A stretch of DNA of 64,000 nt from Streptosporangium saharense (lineage in GTDB: Bacteria > Actinomycetota > Actinomycetes > Streptosporangiales > Streptosporangiaceae), in NCBI RefSeq assembly GCF_014203715.1, contig NZ_JACHJP010000005.1, forward strand, positions 434,001-498,000. Reading direction: 5' to 3'. Position numbers and translations under genes: made by a program. Of this stretch, positions 1 through 7,687 are shown one piece after another. The notes under the pieces were generated by a model, which was not told the DNA's origin, did not search any database, and was given only the letters and a program-made list of their open reading frames with translations. Position 1 is the first letter of the stretch. Every line of letters begins with the position of its first letter.

Positions 1-1755
1 CTTGCCCTTGGCGATCTCGCCCTCAAGGCGGTCCAGGATGCGCTGGGAGCGGTAGCCGTACGCCCAGTCCTTGGTGAGCATGTGCGGGTAGCGCCCGGGA
101 TCGACGACCGCGTTGTTCGCGGTCACGACGTAGCCCTCTGCGGGGTTGTAGACGCTGGGCAGGTCTTCGAAGGGGATGGTCGACTGCCAGGAGTACTCGC
201 CGGTCCAGCCGGGGACGGGCCAGGTGCCGTCGCCCCTGGTCCTGACCGGGATGCGCCCCGGCGCCTGGTAGCCGATGTTGCCGTCGACGTCGGCGTAGAC
301 CAGGTTCTGCGAGGGCACCTCGAACTTGCTGGCCGCCGCCCTGAACCCCTGCCAGTCACGCGCCGTGTTGAGGTCGAAGATCGCGTCCGCGGTCCTGCCG
401 GGTTCGAGCGCGGTCCACTTGAGGGCGACCGCGTCCGCCTGCTCCCTGAAGACCGTGGCCGCCCCGGGCAGCGTGTCCTTCGCGTCGCGCATGACGTCGG
501 AGATGACCGGCCCGTGCAGGGTCTCGCGGACCGTGAGCGTGACCGGGTCGCCGCCCGCGACCTCGATCTTCTCGGTCCTCGTGGTGAGCGGGCGCCACTC
601 GCCCATGAACAGGTAGGAGTCGTCCTTCACGCGTTCGAGGTAGAGGTCGGCGACGTCGGGACCGAGGTTGGTGAACCCCCAGGCGATCCGGTCGTTGTGC
701 CCGATGACCACGCCGGGCAGCCCGGAGAAGGTGAACCCCGTGACGTCGAAGGGACACCGCTCGCTTCGGGTACGGCAGTGCAGCCCGGCCTGGTACCAGA
801 TGGAGGGCATCCCGGCCGACAGGTGGGGGTCGTTGGCCAGCAGCGGCTTGCCCGAGGCGGTGTGCGCGCCGCCGACGACCCAGGAGTTCGAGCCGATGCC
901 GTTGCCGCCCTTGGGGTCGCCCATCAGGCTCGGCACCGCGGCGATGGCCGAGGCGGCCCCCGCCAGCGCCGCCTCGGGATGCGGGGTGGCGCCGCGTGGC
1001 TCCTGCCCCTGGTCGAAGCCGTGGTCGGTGACCGAGCCCTTGGTGACGATCGGCCGGTGCGTGCCGAAGGGGTAGCCGGGCCAGAGCTGCTCGACCCGGT
1101 CGAGCGGCAGCTTGCTGGCCGCCAGCGCCCTGCCGATCTCGTCGGAGAGGTTGGAACGCAGGTCCCAGGCCATGGCCTTGAGCCAGGCGACGGAGTCGAC
1201 GGGGGTCCACGGCTCTGGCCGGTAGCCGGAGTTGGTGAGCCTGAGCAGGCCGTACTCCAGGCTCCTGCCGAGGGCGCCCTCGTGCTGCTCCATCCAGGAG
1301 TTGACGCCCCTGGCGTAGGCGTCGAGGTAGCGGCGGGTCTGCTCGGAGAGCATCGGCAGCTCGCGCTCGGCGATCCTGCGCCAGCCCATGGTCCTGATGG
1401 CCTTGTCCTCGGGAAGCGTCGAGGCGCCGAACATCTCGGACAGGCGTCCGGCCGTCACGTGCCTGCGGAAGTCCATCTCGAAGAAGCGGTCCTGGGCGTG
1501 CACGTAGCCCTGGGCGAGGAACAGGTCCTCGGAGGAGTCCGCGTAGAGGTGCGGCACCCCTGTTTTATCGCGATAAATCGTGACTTTTCCGGTCAAGCCC
1601 TTCACCTTGAGGTCGCCCGACACCTGCGGGAACGACGCCCGTACGGCCAGCACCCCCGCTCCGGCCAGTGCCAGGGAGAGCACCACGAGGGCGGTCACCA
1701 CCCGCGCGAGCCACTTGAGCGGTCGGGGCATCCGGGCATATGGCCGGAACTTCAC
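1..1755 (-). CDS. Penicillin acylase family N-terminal-nucleophile amidohydrolase (C-terminus outside window)
   Basis: This enzyme family hydrolyses amide bonds in beta-lactams, acyl-homoserine lactones or related N-acyl compounds outside the cytoplasm; the substrate here cannot be read from sequence. An N-terminal hydrophobic segment (about residues 18-38) is an anchor or signal. It is followed by the alpha-subunit region with the family motif GYVHAQDRFFEMDFRR near residue 85. The motif GIGSNSW places the probable self-cleavage site and nucleophile at Ser289, as in other Ntn acylases. I chose the GTG at 1755 because AGGAGG lies five bases upstream; an in-frame ATG at 1731 has no such site. 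585 codons are visible and the frame is open at the window edge. The family is secure, the specificity is not. Confidence 0.92.
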   Translation of the reverse strand, partial: MKFRPYARMPRPLKWLARVVTALVVLSLALAGAGVLAVRASFPQVSGDLKVKGLTGKVTIYRDKTGVPHLYADSSEDLFLAQGYVHAQDRFFEMDFRRHVTAGRLSEMFGASTLPEDKAIRTMGWRRIAERELPMLSEQTRRYLDAYARGVNSWMEQHEGALGRSLEYGLLRLTNSGYRPEPWTPVDSVAWLKAMAWDLRSNLSDEIGRALAASKLPLDRVEQLWPGYPFGTHRPIVTKGSVTDHGFDQGQEPRGATPHPEAALAGAASAIAAVPSLMGDPKGGNGIGSNSWVVGGAHTASGKPLLANDPHLSAGMPSIWYQAGLHCRTRSERCPFDVTGFTFSGLPGVVIGHNDRIAWGFTNLGPDVADLYLERVKDDSYLFMGEWRPLTTRTEKIEVAGGDPVTLTVRETLHGPVISDVMRDAKDTLPGAATVFREQADAVALKWTALEPGRTADAIFDLNTARDWQGFRAAASKFEVPSQNLVYADVDGNIGYQAPGRIPVRTRGDGTWPVPGWTGEYSWQSTIPFEDLPSVYNPAEGYVVTANNAVVDPGRYPHMLTKDWAYGYRSQRILDRLEGEIAKGK

Positions 1756-1760
1756 AAACA

Positions 1761-1766
1761 CCTCCT
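1761..1766 (-). promoter_or_regulatory. Perfect AGGAGG ribosome binding site
   Basis: The minus-strand AGGAGG is five bases before the GTG at 1755. It decides the start of the penicillin-acylase gene, adding eight residues compared with the downstream ATG. Confidence 0.75.
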
Positions 1767-1877
1767 AGGCGGCGTGCTCGAACAAGTTTGGCAGCTCTCC
1801 GCACGTCAGGACGCCGCTTCGGCTCTCCCGAAGCGCCAGGAGGACGGTAACAGCCGGTTACCGGTGATCGCAGGGGG

Positions 1878-2354
1878 TCAGAGGGCGGTCTCCAGGACGA
1901 CCGAGCGGGTGGCGAAGCCGTTGCGCTGGTAGAAGCGGATCGCCGCCTCGTTGCCCGCGTAGGCCGTCACCCCGGCGTACTGCGCGCCACCGCCGCCCGC
2001 CCACGTCCTGAACTCGGCGACCAGCCTGCTGCCGATCTTCTGACCCCGGTAGGCGGGCTGCACGTAGATGCTGCCCAGCGTCGCGACCGGGACCGGCCGC
2101 ATCGAGGTCGGGCCGGAGATCGAACCGGTCATGTGGCCGACGATCCTGCCCCCGTCGTCGGCGACCATCACCAGCCGCGCCGGGTCGCCGAGCGCCGCGG
2201 TGAAGTGGGCCGGGCCGTGCTCCCTCGGCCAGTTCACGTCGAGGGAGGGGTCACGCCTTCCGGCGTCCTCGGCGAAGAGGGCCGAGCTGCACGCCACGAC
2301 CCCGTCGAGGTCGGCGGCCGTCGCGGGCCGTACGACAACGCCATTGTCACTCAT
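1878..2354 (-). CDS. GNAT family N-acetyltransferase
   Basis: A 158-residue protein with the single-domain GNAT layout that transfers an acetyl group from acetyl-CoA to an amine. The acetyl-CoA pyrophosphate-binding motif is visible as RGQKIGSRLV near residue 107, after the beta-4 strand IYVQP. The C-terminal NEAAIRFYQRNGF is the usual motif B. The ATG at 2354 is preferred over an upstream TTG at 2384 because family members begin about ten residues before the VVVRPATAAD strand; no clear ribosome site supports either. It lies downstream of the cysteinyl-tRNA-synthetase-like gene with a 136-base gap. The substrate is unknown. Confidence 0.88.
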   Translation of the reverse strand: MSDNGVVVRPATAADLDGVVACSSALFAEDAGRRDPSLDVNWPREHGPAHFTAALGDPARLVMVADDGGRIVGHMTGSISGPTSMRPVPVATLGSIYVQPAYRGQKIGSRLVAEFRTWAGGGGAQYAGVTAYAGNEAAIRFYQRNGFATRSVVLETAL

Positions 2355-2490
2355 GATCGGGACGCTACCGTTCCGCACCGACAAACCGCTTCAGGCGGGC
2401 CGTACCGACCGGTCCTGCCCCTCGGGGGTGTCGCGGACGAGCACCCCGAGACCGGCCGGCTCCGCACGCGGGCGGTCGGCGGCGGCCCGG

Positions 2491-3681
2491 TCACCGGCCT
2501 TCCGCGTCCTCGGCCGCCCCCGGCGGCAGGCTCGGCGAGCGGCCGATCCCGGACGCCAGGTCGAGCCCGAGGAAACGGTCGAGGTGCAGGAACGTCTCGA
2601 ACCTGGCGCCCGGCGCCACGGCCTCGTCGCGTTCGAGTGCCCGAAGCAAGCGCAGCGCCGTGGGCGTGTCGAGGTCGTCGTCGAGGGCGTCCTCGATCGC
2701 GGAGACCGGCCCCTCGGGCATCGCGCGGCTGGGCGACTCCGCCCACCCGGCCACCCGCGAACGCCAGCGCCGCAGCGTGGCGTCGGCGACGCGCAGGGTC
2801 TCCCAGGTGAGGTCGAGCCGCCCCCGGTACCGGTGGCCGAGCAGCGCCAGCCGTACGGCCAGCGGATCGAGACCGGCCCCGGTCACCTCCCCGAGCGTGG
2901 GAATCCCCCCCGGGTTCTCGTACGGCTCGCGCCCCTCGAACAGCAGGTGACCGGAGTGCGCCCAGTGGGCGACCACCTCGTGCCCGGTGGCCGCGTCGGA
3001 CTGGGCGCGCTCGTTCTCGTGGTGCGGAAAGCACAGGTCGATCCCGCCCACGTGCAGGTCGATCCGCTCACCGAGGGAGTGGATCGCCATGGCCGAGCAC
3101 CCGATGTGACGGCCGGGAACCCCCCTGCCCCAGGGCGCCCGCCAGGCGGGTTCGTCACGTGCGGGCCGCCACAGCACCCAGTCGGCGGGGTGCCGCTTGG
3201 GCGGATCGGCCTCCCCGGCCGTGGGCCGTAGCTCCTCGGGCCGGTTGCCCGACAGCTCGCCGTAGGAGGGGAAGGAGGCGGCGTCGAAGAGGACGAACCC
3301 CTCGGGGGTCGGATAGGCGTGCCCCCGCTCGATCAGCCTGGCGATCATCTCGACCATCGGGCCGACGGTCTCCGAGACCTCGGGGGAGTGCTCGGGCGGG
3401 TGGATGTTCAGCGCCAGCGTCTCGGCCTTGAAAGCCTCGAACCGACCGGAGCCGTCAGGGGGAAGGTGCCCCAGGTCGGAGAAGCCCAGGCAGACGACGA
3501 CCCGGACGCCCCGCCGCCCCGCGACCCGCCTGACCAGGTCGGTCAGCAGGGCGGTGCGCAGGTCGCCCAGGTGCACGGTGTGCCCGGTGACCGGGCCGCA
3601 GCCGTAGACGCGCATCGACCGGGCGCCCGGGGGGACGATCGGCTCGACGCGGCGGTGTCGCGTGTCATACAGCCGTAGCAT
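2491..3681 (-). CDS. Divergent cysteinyl-tRNA synthetase/MshC-like protein lacking KMSKS
   Basis: A 396-residue class I synthetase-fold protein related to CysRS and to the mycothiol ligase MshC, both of which activate cysteine with ATP. The four CysRS-type zinc ligands appear present: Cys28 in YGCGP, Cys in HIGCSAM, and His and Glu in CFPHHENE. The adenylation motifs are damaged: HIGH is replaced by HLGD, and the KMSKS loop is replaced by the stretch around EPYENPGG just before IPTLGEV. The C-terminus is short, without a full anticodon-binding domain. The gene follows the sigma-4-like gene by 48 bases and is probably co-transcribed with it. It may be a non-canonical aminoacyl-adenylate enzyme, a regulatory paralogue or an inactive copy. 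Fold assignment is firm, function open. Confidence 0.8.
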   Translation of the reverse strand: MLRLYDTRHRRVEPIVPPGARSMRVYGCGPVTGHTVHLGDLRTALLTDLVRRVAGRRGVRVVVCLGFSDLGHLPPDGSGRFEAFKAETLALNIHPPEHSPEVSETVGPMVEMIARLIERGHAYPTPEGFVLFDAASFPSYGELSGNRPEELRPTAGEADPPKRHPADWVLWRPARDEPAWRAPWGRGVPGRHIGCSAMAIHSLGERIDLHVGGIDLCFPHHENERAQSDAATGHEVVAHWAHSGHLLFEGREPYENPGGIPTLGEVTGAGLDPLAVRLALLGHRYRGRLDLTWETLRVADATLRRWRSRVAGWAESPSRAMPEGPVSAIEDALDDDLDTPTALRLLRALERDEAVAPGARFETFLHLDRFLGLDLASGIGRSPSLPPGAAEDAEGR

Positions 3682-3729
3682 CCTTCGAGCCTACGGGAAG
3701 CCTCCCGGACGAACTCCTTGGACGGCCCC

Positions 3730-5577
3730 TCAGACGGCCCCCTCAAGGAGGACGAGGATGTCACGGTCACCCCGGTCGCGCAGGCGGGCGCCGACCTCCT
3801 CCTTCGGGGCGCCGTCGGCCAGGCCGATACGGGCGCCGATGAGGCGGATGCCCTCGGCCTCCGAGGCGACGGGCGCGGTGTAGCCGATCAGGTGCAGGGC
3901 CCGGTTCATCGAGGGCAGGGTCGGCGCCGCCGCGGGCAGGTAGCGGGTCAGCAGCTCACCCCCGTCGGAGACCGTCAGGAAGACGTGGTCGCCCTCGGCG
4001 GCGTTCGCGGCCACCAGGATGGGGCGGATGGAGCCCATGGTCGGCTGGTTGTGCCAGCTCACCACCACGTCGCCGGACGGGGTCGAGGCGGTCAGCTGCC
4101 CACCGGGGGCCATGCCCAGGTAGGCGGCGAAACCGGTCGGCAGCGGGGAGCCCGAGCCGCGCAGGTGCTCGGCGTTGACGTCTACCCGGTGCCACCAGCG
4201 TCCGTCACGGCTGCGGAAGCACCGCCTGGTCGCCGAGACGTCCCTGCGGGGCTGGTAGTCGGCCTGCTCGGAGCCCGCGACCCTGATCCAGCCGCGCTGG
4301 GTGCGCTCGAACCCGGGGCCGCCCGCGTAGGCGCGCACCGAGCTCTCGCTCACGTCGTAGCGCGAGGTCAGGTTCGTCACGATGGTGTTGACCGAGGCCT
4401 CGCCGTTGGCCCGCTCGATCTCCCTGGCGATCATCTCCCTGATGCCGAGATACTCCTCGCCGCCCCACCTGGACAGGCCGTACTTGTTGCGGTCGAGGCG
4501 CAGGAAGCGGTCGTCGGCGGTGAGCTGGTTGCGGATGCCGACGAGGCTGTAGTCCTCGCCGATGCGCTCCTGGATCTCCTCCGGCGTCAGTGCGGTGCCC
4601 GAGACCGCGAGCACCGCCTCGGCCTTGTCGTTGACGCTGCGCGGCCAGGGCACCACGTGCCCGTCGAGCACCCGAAGCTGGGGTACGGCGATGAGCCAGC
4701 GCTCGGCCACGTCCTCGCGGATGCCGAGCTGGCTGACCAGCGAGACCGCCTCCTCAAGGGGGCGCGGCCCGTCGGTGAAAAGCTGCCTGGTCTTCTCCCG
4801 CAGCTCGTCGGCCCCGCCCGCCACGAGCCAGCCGTCCACCTGGTCGTAGCCGGTCAGCAGGGTCCGCACGAACCGCCAGGCCGGGATGCCCAGCGTGGCC
4901 AGGTCACTGCGGTGCCACGGCACCGCGGCCGCCAGGTCGTCGGCGGGTACGGCGGAGCCGAGCCTGCCGCGCAGCCAGGAGACGTGCCCGACCAGCGGGG
5001 CCGCGTCCTCGCTCGTGAGCCAGGCCTCGACGTGGTCGCGCAGGTCACGCTCGATCTGCCTGATGCGCTCCCTGGTCACGGAGAAACGCTGGGCCAGGTC
5101 GTCCAGCGTCGCCCGCTGCGAGGCGTACAGGCGGTCCCTGGCGATGGCCCGCTGCCGCTCGTCCAGGGTCGCGAAGACCTCGTCGATCAGCTCGGGCAGC
5201 GGCCGGTCGGGACGGGCGGGACGCGTCTGGCCGACGCTCTCCTCGGTGACGGGTTCCAGGAGCCGTTCGAGGACCCCGGTGAACATCCGGTGCACCACCT
5301 CGCGTCCCAGGCCCTCCGGCGTCCTGACGCTCGAAGCCGGGTCGGCGAACCTGAGCAGTGGCAGGACGTCGCCGAGCATCAGGTGGCCCCAGCACGTCAG
5401 GGCGAGGTCGGCCAGGCGTCCGGCGACCTCGGACGTCCCGATGGTCGAGCAGGCTCGGTCGAGCGGAAGTGCCTGCCACCACGCCTCGGGAAGACGGGGG
5501 TCGGTTGCGATCGGCGCTACCTGGCCGGGAGAGGTCCAGCGCAGGGGGGGCGCGATGTCGCTCAGGCTGAGGTTCAT
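3730..5577 (-). CDS. Sigma-70 region-4-like HTH protein with winged-helix and shared C-terminal domains
   Basis: A 615-residue protein. Residues 137-187 match region 4.2 of a primary sigma factor, including LDDLAQRFSVTRERIRQIER, the part that reads the -35 element. No region 2 or 3 is visible, so this is not a complete sigma factor. Residues 318-372 look like a HARE-HTH-type winged helix (LTPEEIQERIGEDYSLVGIRNQL), followed by a second possible winged helix at about 380-432. The last 165 residues (CFRSRDGRWWHRVDVNAEHLRG onward) and the first 80 are shared with the protein encoded at 7688-9745. The gene starts 49 bases after the helicase stop. It probably binds DNA or RNA polymerase together with the helicase; that role is inferred from context. 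Confidence 0.85.
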   Translation of the reverse strand: MNLSLSDIAPPLRWTSPGQVAPIATDPRLPEAWWQALPLDRACSTIGTSEVAGRLADLALTCWGHLMLGDVLPLLRFADPASSVRTPEGLGREVVHRMFTGVLERLLEPVTEESVGQTRPARPDRPLPELIDEVFATLDERQRAIARDRLYASQRATLDDLAQRFSVTRERIRQIERDLRDHVEAWLTSEDAAPLVGHVSWLRGRLGSAVPADDLAAAVPWHRSDLATLGIPAWRFVRTLLTGYDQVDGWLVAGGADELREKTRQLFTDGPRPLEEAVSLVSQLGIREDVAERWLIAVPQLRVLDGHVVPWPRSVNDKAEAVLAVSGTALTPEEIQERIGEDYSLVGIRNQLTADDRFLRLDRNKYGLSRWGGEEYLGIREMIAREIERANGEASVNTIVTNLTSRYDVSESSVRAYAGGPGFERTQRGWIRVAGSEQADYQPRRDVSATRRCFRSRDGRWWHRVDVNAEHLRGSGSPLPTGFAAYLGMAPGGQLTASTPSGDVVVSWHNQPTMGSIRPILVAANAAEGDHVFLTVSDGGELLTRYLPAAAPTLPSMNRALHLIGYTAPVASEAEGIRLIGARIGLADGAPKEEVGARLRDRGDRDILVLLEGAV

Positions 5578-5626
5578 TGAGGTCCAACCGGCAAAGGGGA
5601 ATATATCCGCAGTTCAGAGTATGTCG

Positions 5627-7684
5627 TTAGGTCGGGAGAAAGGGGCTCGCTCGTCCGGAGTGGGACACGTAAAGAAGCTCCCTGGCCCGGGTACAGGCGA
5701 CATAGAGCAGGCCACGCTCCCGTTGGAGGTCGTGCGCCCGCGCGGTCGGGTCCTCCTCGGCGGGGGTGAGGGAGTCGGGGGCGGGCACGACACCGTCGGC
5801 CACCCCGATCACGGCGACCCGGCGGAACTCCAGGCCCTTCATGCCGTGCAACGTCGTCACCTTCACCCCCAGCTCGCGCAGGGCGTCGCGGGCGTCGCGC
5901 ACGAGACCCGCCGTCCTGGCGGCCACCCCGATCTCCTGGGGCGGCACGCCCTCCTGAACCCACTGTCCCACCTGTGTGGCCAGACCGGTCAGCTCTTCCT
6001 CCGGTGAATCGTAGGCGCGGACCACCGGGCGTGCCCCGTTGCGCGTCGCGCGGAAGCCGTACAGCTCCTGCACTCCGTCGACCAGACCGTCCGCGGGGCC
6101 GCCGCCGCGCAGCCGTACGCCCCAGGTGAGGATCTCCTGTGGGAGGCGGTACGACACCTGCAGACGCCGTCTGGTCGCGTCGATCCCGACCGAGCCGAGC
6201 GTCACCCGCGTGTCGAAGATCCGCTGGTGCGGATCGCCCACGATGAACAGATCGTCCCGTCCGTACGGCACCGCCGCCCGCAGCAGCCGCCACTGCGCCG
6301 GGTGCAGGTCCTGCGCCTCGTCCACCACGATGTGCCGGTACGGCTCCCGCCTCGGCGCGCTGTCGGCCAGCAGGTCCCCGGTCGTACGGCCGAGCAACTG
6401 GCAGGCCTCGCCCGCGAGCTGGAGAAGGGTGCGCTTGCCGCGCTCCCGCAGCCGCCGGGTGACGTGCTCGACGGCCTTCCACACGTCGGTCCGCTCCTCG
6501 GCGGAGAGCTGGACGCCACGGCCCGTCCTGGGGGCTTCGAGATACTCCTGGAGGGTCCTGAGATTCTGGGCCAGCACGACCTGCTCCCACTCGCGCAGCA
6601 GGAAGGCGGGGCTGTGGGCGCTGTCCGTCTCGCGCCAGAGCGCGTCCACCTCGGCGGCTCCGGCCAGCGCGGGCGCCCTGCCCTCGGCTTCGGCGACGAT
6701 GCGGTGGGCCAGCCGGTCCACGTTGCCGACCTCGACGCGCTTGCGGGTCACCTCGTCCTCGACCAACAGGTCCAGCCGGGAGGCGAGCTCCGCGCTCAGC
6801 CGCTGGGAGAAGGTGACCAGCAGGATCTGCCCCGCGCCGCGCCTGGCCAGGAAGGCGGAGCGGTGCAGGGCCAGCAGGGTCTTGCCCGTCCCGGCGCCTC
6901 CGGTGACCAGGATCGGCTGCTCGTAGAACTCCCAGCGGGCCAGGCGGTGCAGCGCGGGCTGCAGGAACACGCACCAGGCGGGCGCGTCGAGGACGTGGTT
7001 CAGCTCGCGCGGGCTGCCCACGAAGATCGCGCGGTCGGGACTGCGCAGCAGCGCCGCGGTCAGGTCGTCGGGGTCGATGGGACCCGGGGGAGGGGCGGTC
7101 GCCCGGCAGGTCTCCAGCTCCCGCCAGGCCCCGGCCATCGACTCACCCCTGGCGAGCGCGGCCAGCGGGGCGTACTGCGTCGCGGGAAGCAGGGGTTCGA
7201 GGGCGTCGAGGGTCAGCTCGTCGGTGATCTGCCTGACGAGTCCGAGCAGCCCGCGTTCGACCCCCAGCTCGGCCATGTCGGTGTCGCAGGTGTCGGCGAA
7301 CAGCCTGGTTTCGGTCGCCCCGGCCGCCCTGAGCACCGCGGGCTCGATCCGTTCGAGAGCCTCGGCGTCCCACATCTCGACCACGCCGAGCGCCGTGTTG
7401 ACGCCGAAGCGGTGGCGCCGCGCGTAGGCCCACGCCTCCGCCTCCGGCAGGACGGTCAGCAGCCAGTGGACGTCCCGGTGCCTGACCATGACGCCGCGGT
7501 AGCCCTCGGCCAGCCTGAGCGTGACGACCCTGGGGTCCCTGGCCCCCCTGACCCGTTCCGGGTGCGGCGCCCCCGCCACGTTCTGCATGAAGCGGCGTAC
7601 CGCGACGACGGCGTCCCGGCGCGCGGGCTGGGCCAGCGCGCCGAGTTCGGCGGGGAAGTCCGGGGAGATCGCGAGTCGGGGCAT
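5627..7684 (-). CDS. SF1 UvrD/Rep-like DNA helicase with RelE-like N-terminal domain
   Basis: A 685-residue helicase. Residues 1-105 resemble the RelE/ParE toxin fold found at the front of some UvrD-like helicases (PDFPAELGALAQPAR, then LRLAEGYRGVMVRHRD and the AEAWAYARRHRFGVN strand). The ATPase motifs are intact: Walker A GGAGTGKT at 262-269, Walker B VVDEAQDL at 453-460, GDPHQRIF, LHGMKGLEF and LLYVACTRARE near the C-terminus. It should therefore translocate on DNA using ATP. The ATG is three bases after the stop of the gene at 7688-9745, so translation is probably coupled, and its stop is 49 bases before the next gene. Repair, transcription-conflict resolution and phage defence are all possible. 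Confidence 0.9.
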   Translation of the reverse strand: MPRLAISPDFPAELGALAQPARRDAVVAVRRFMQNVAGAPHPERVRGARDPRVVTLRLAEGYRGVMVRHRDVHWLLTVLPEAEAWAYARRHRFGVNTALGVVEMWDAEALERIEPAVLRAAGATETRLFADTCDTDMAELGVERGLLGLVRQITDELTLDALEPLLPATQYAPLAALARGESMAGAWRELETCRATAPPPGPIDPDDLTAALLRSPDRAIFVGSPRELNHVLDAPAWCVFLQPALHRLARWEFYEQPILVTGGAGTGKTLLALHRSAFLARRGAGQILLVTFSQRLSAELASRLDLLVEDEVTRKRVEVGNVDRLAHRIVAEAEGRAPALAGAAEVDALWRETDSAHSPAFLLREWEQVVLAQNLRTLQEYLEAPRTGRGVQLSAEERTDVWKAVEHVTRRLRERGKRTLLQLAGEACQLLGRTTGDLLADSAPRREPYRHIVVDEAQDLHPAQWRLLRAAVPYGRDDLFIVGDPHQRIFDTRVTLGSVGIDATRRRLQVSYRLPQEILTWGVRLRGGGPADGLVDGVQELYGFRATRNGARPVVRAYDSPEEELTGLATQVGQWVQEGVPPQEIGVAARTAGLVRDARDALRELGVKVTTLHGMKGLEFRRVAVIGVADGVVPAPDSLTPAEEDPTARAHDLQRERGLLYVACTRARELLYVSHSGRASPFLPT

Positions 7685-7687
7685 GGG

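Noticed and set aside
82-1932. A long plus-strand frame opposite the penicillin-acylase gene.
   Set aside because: The minus strand encodes an unmistakable Ntn acylase with perfect AGGAGG; the plus frame has no domain or ribosome site.
3730-5577. A sigma factor.
   Set aside because: Only region 4 is visible; the core-binding region 2 and the -10-reading segment are missing, so it is listed as a sigma-4-like HTH protein.
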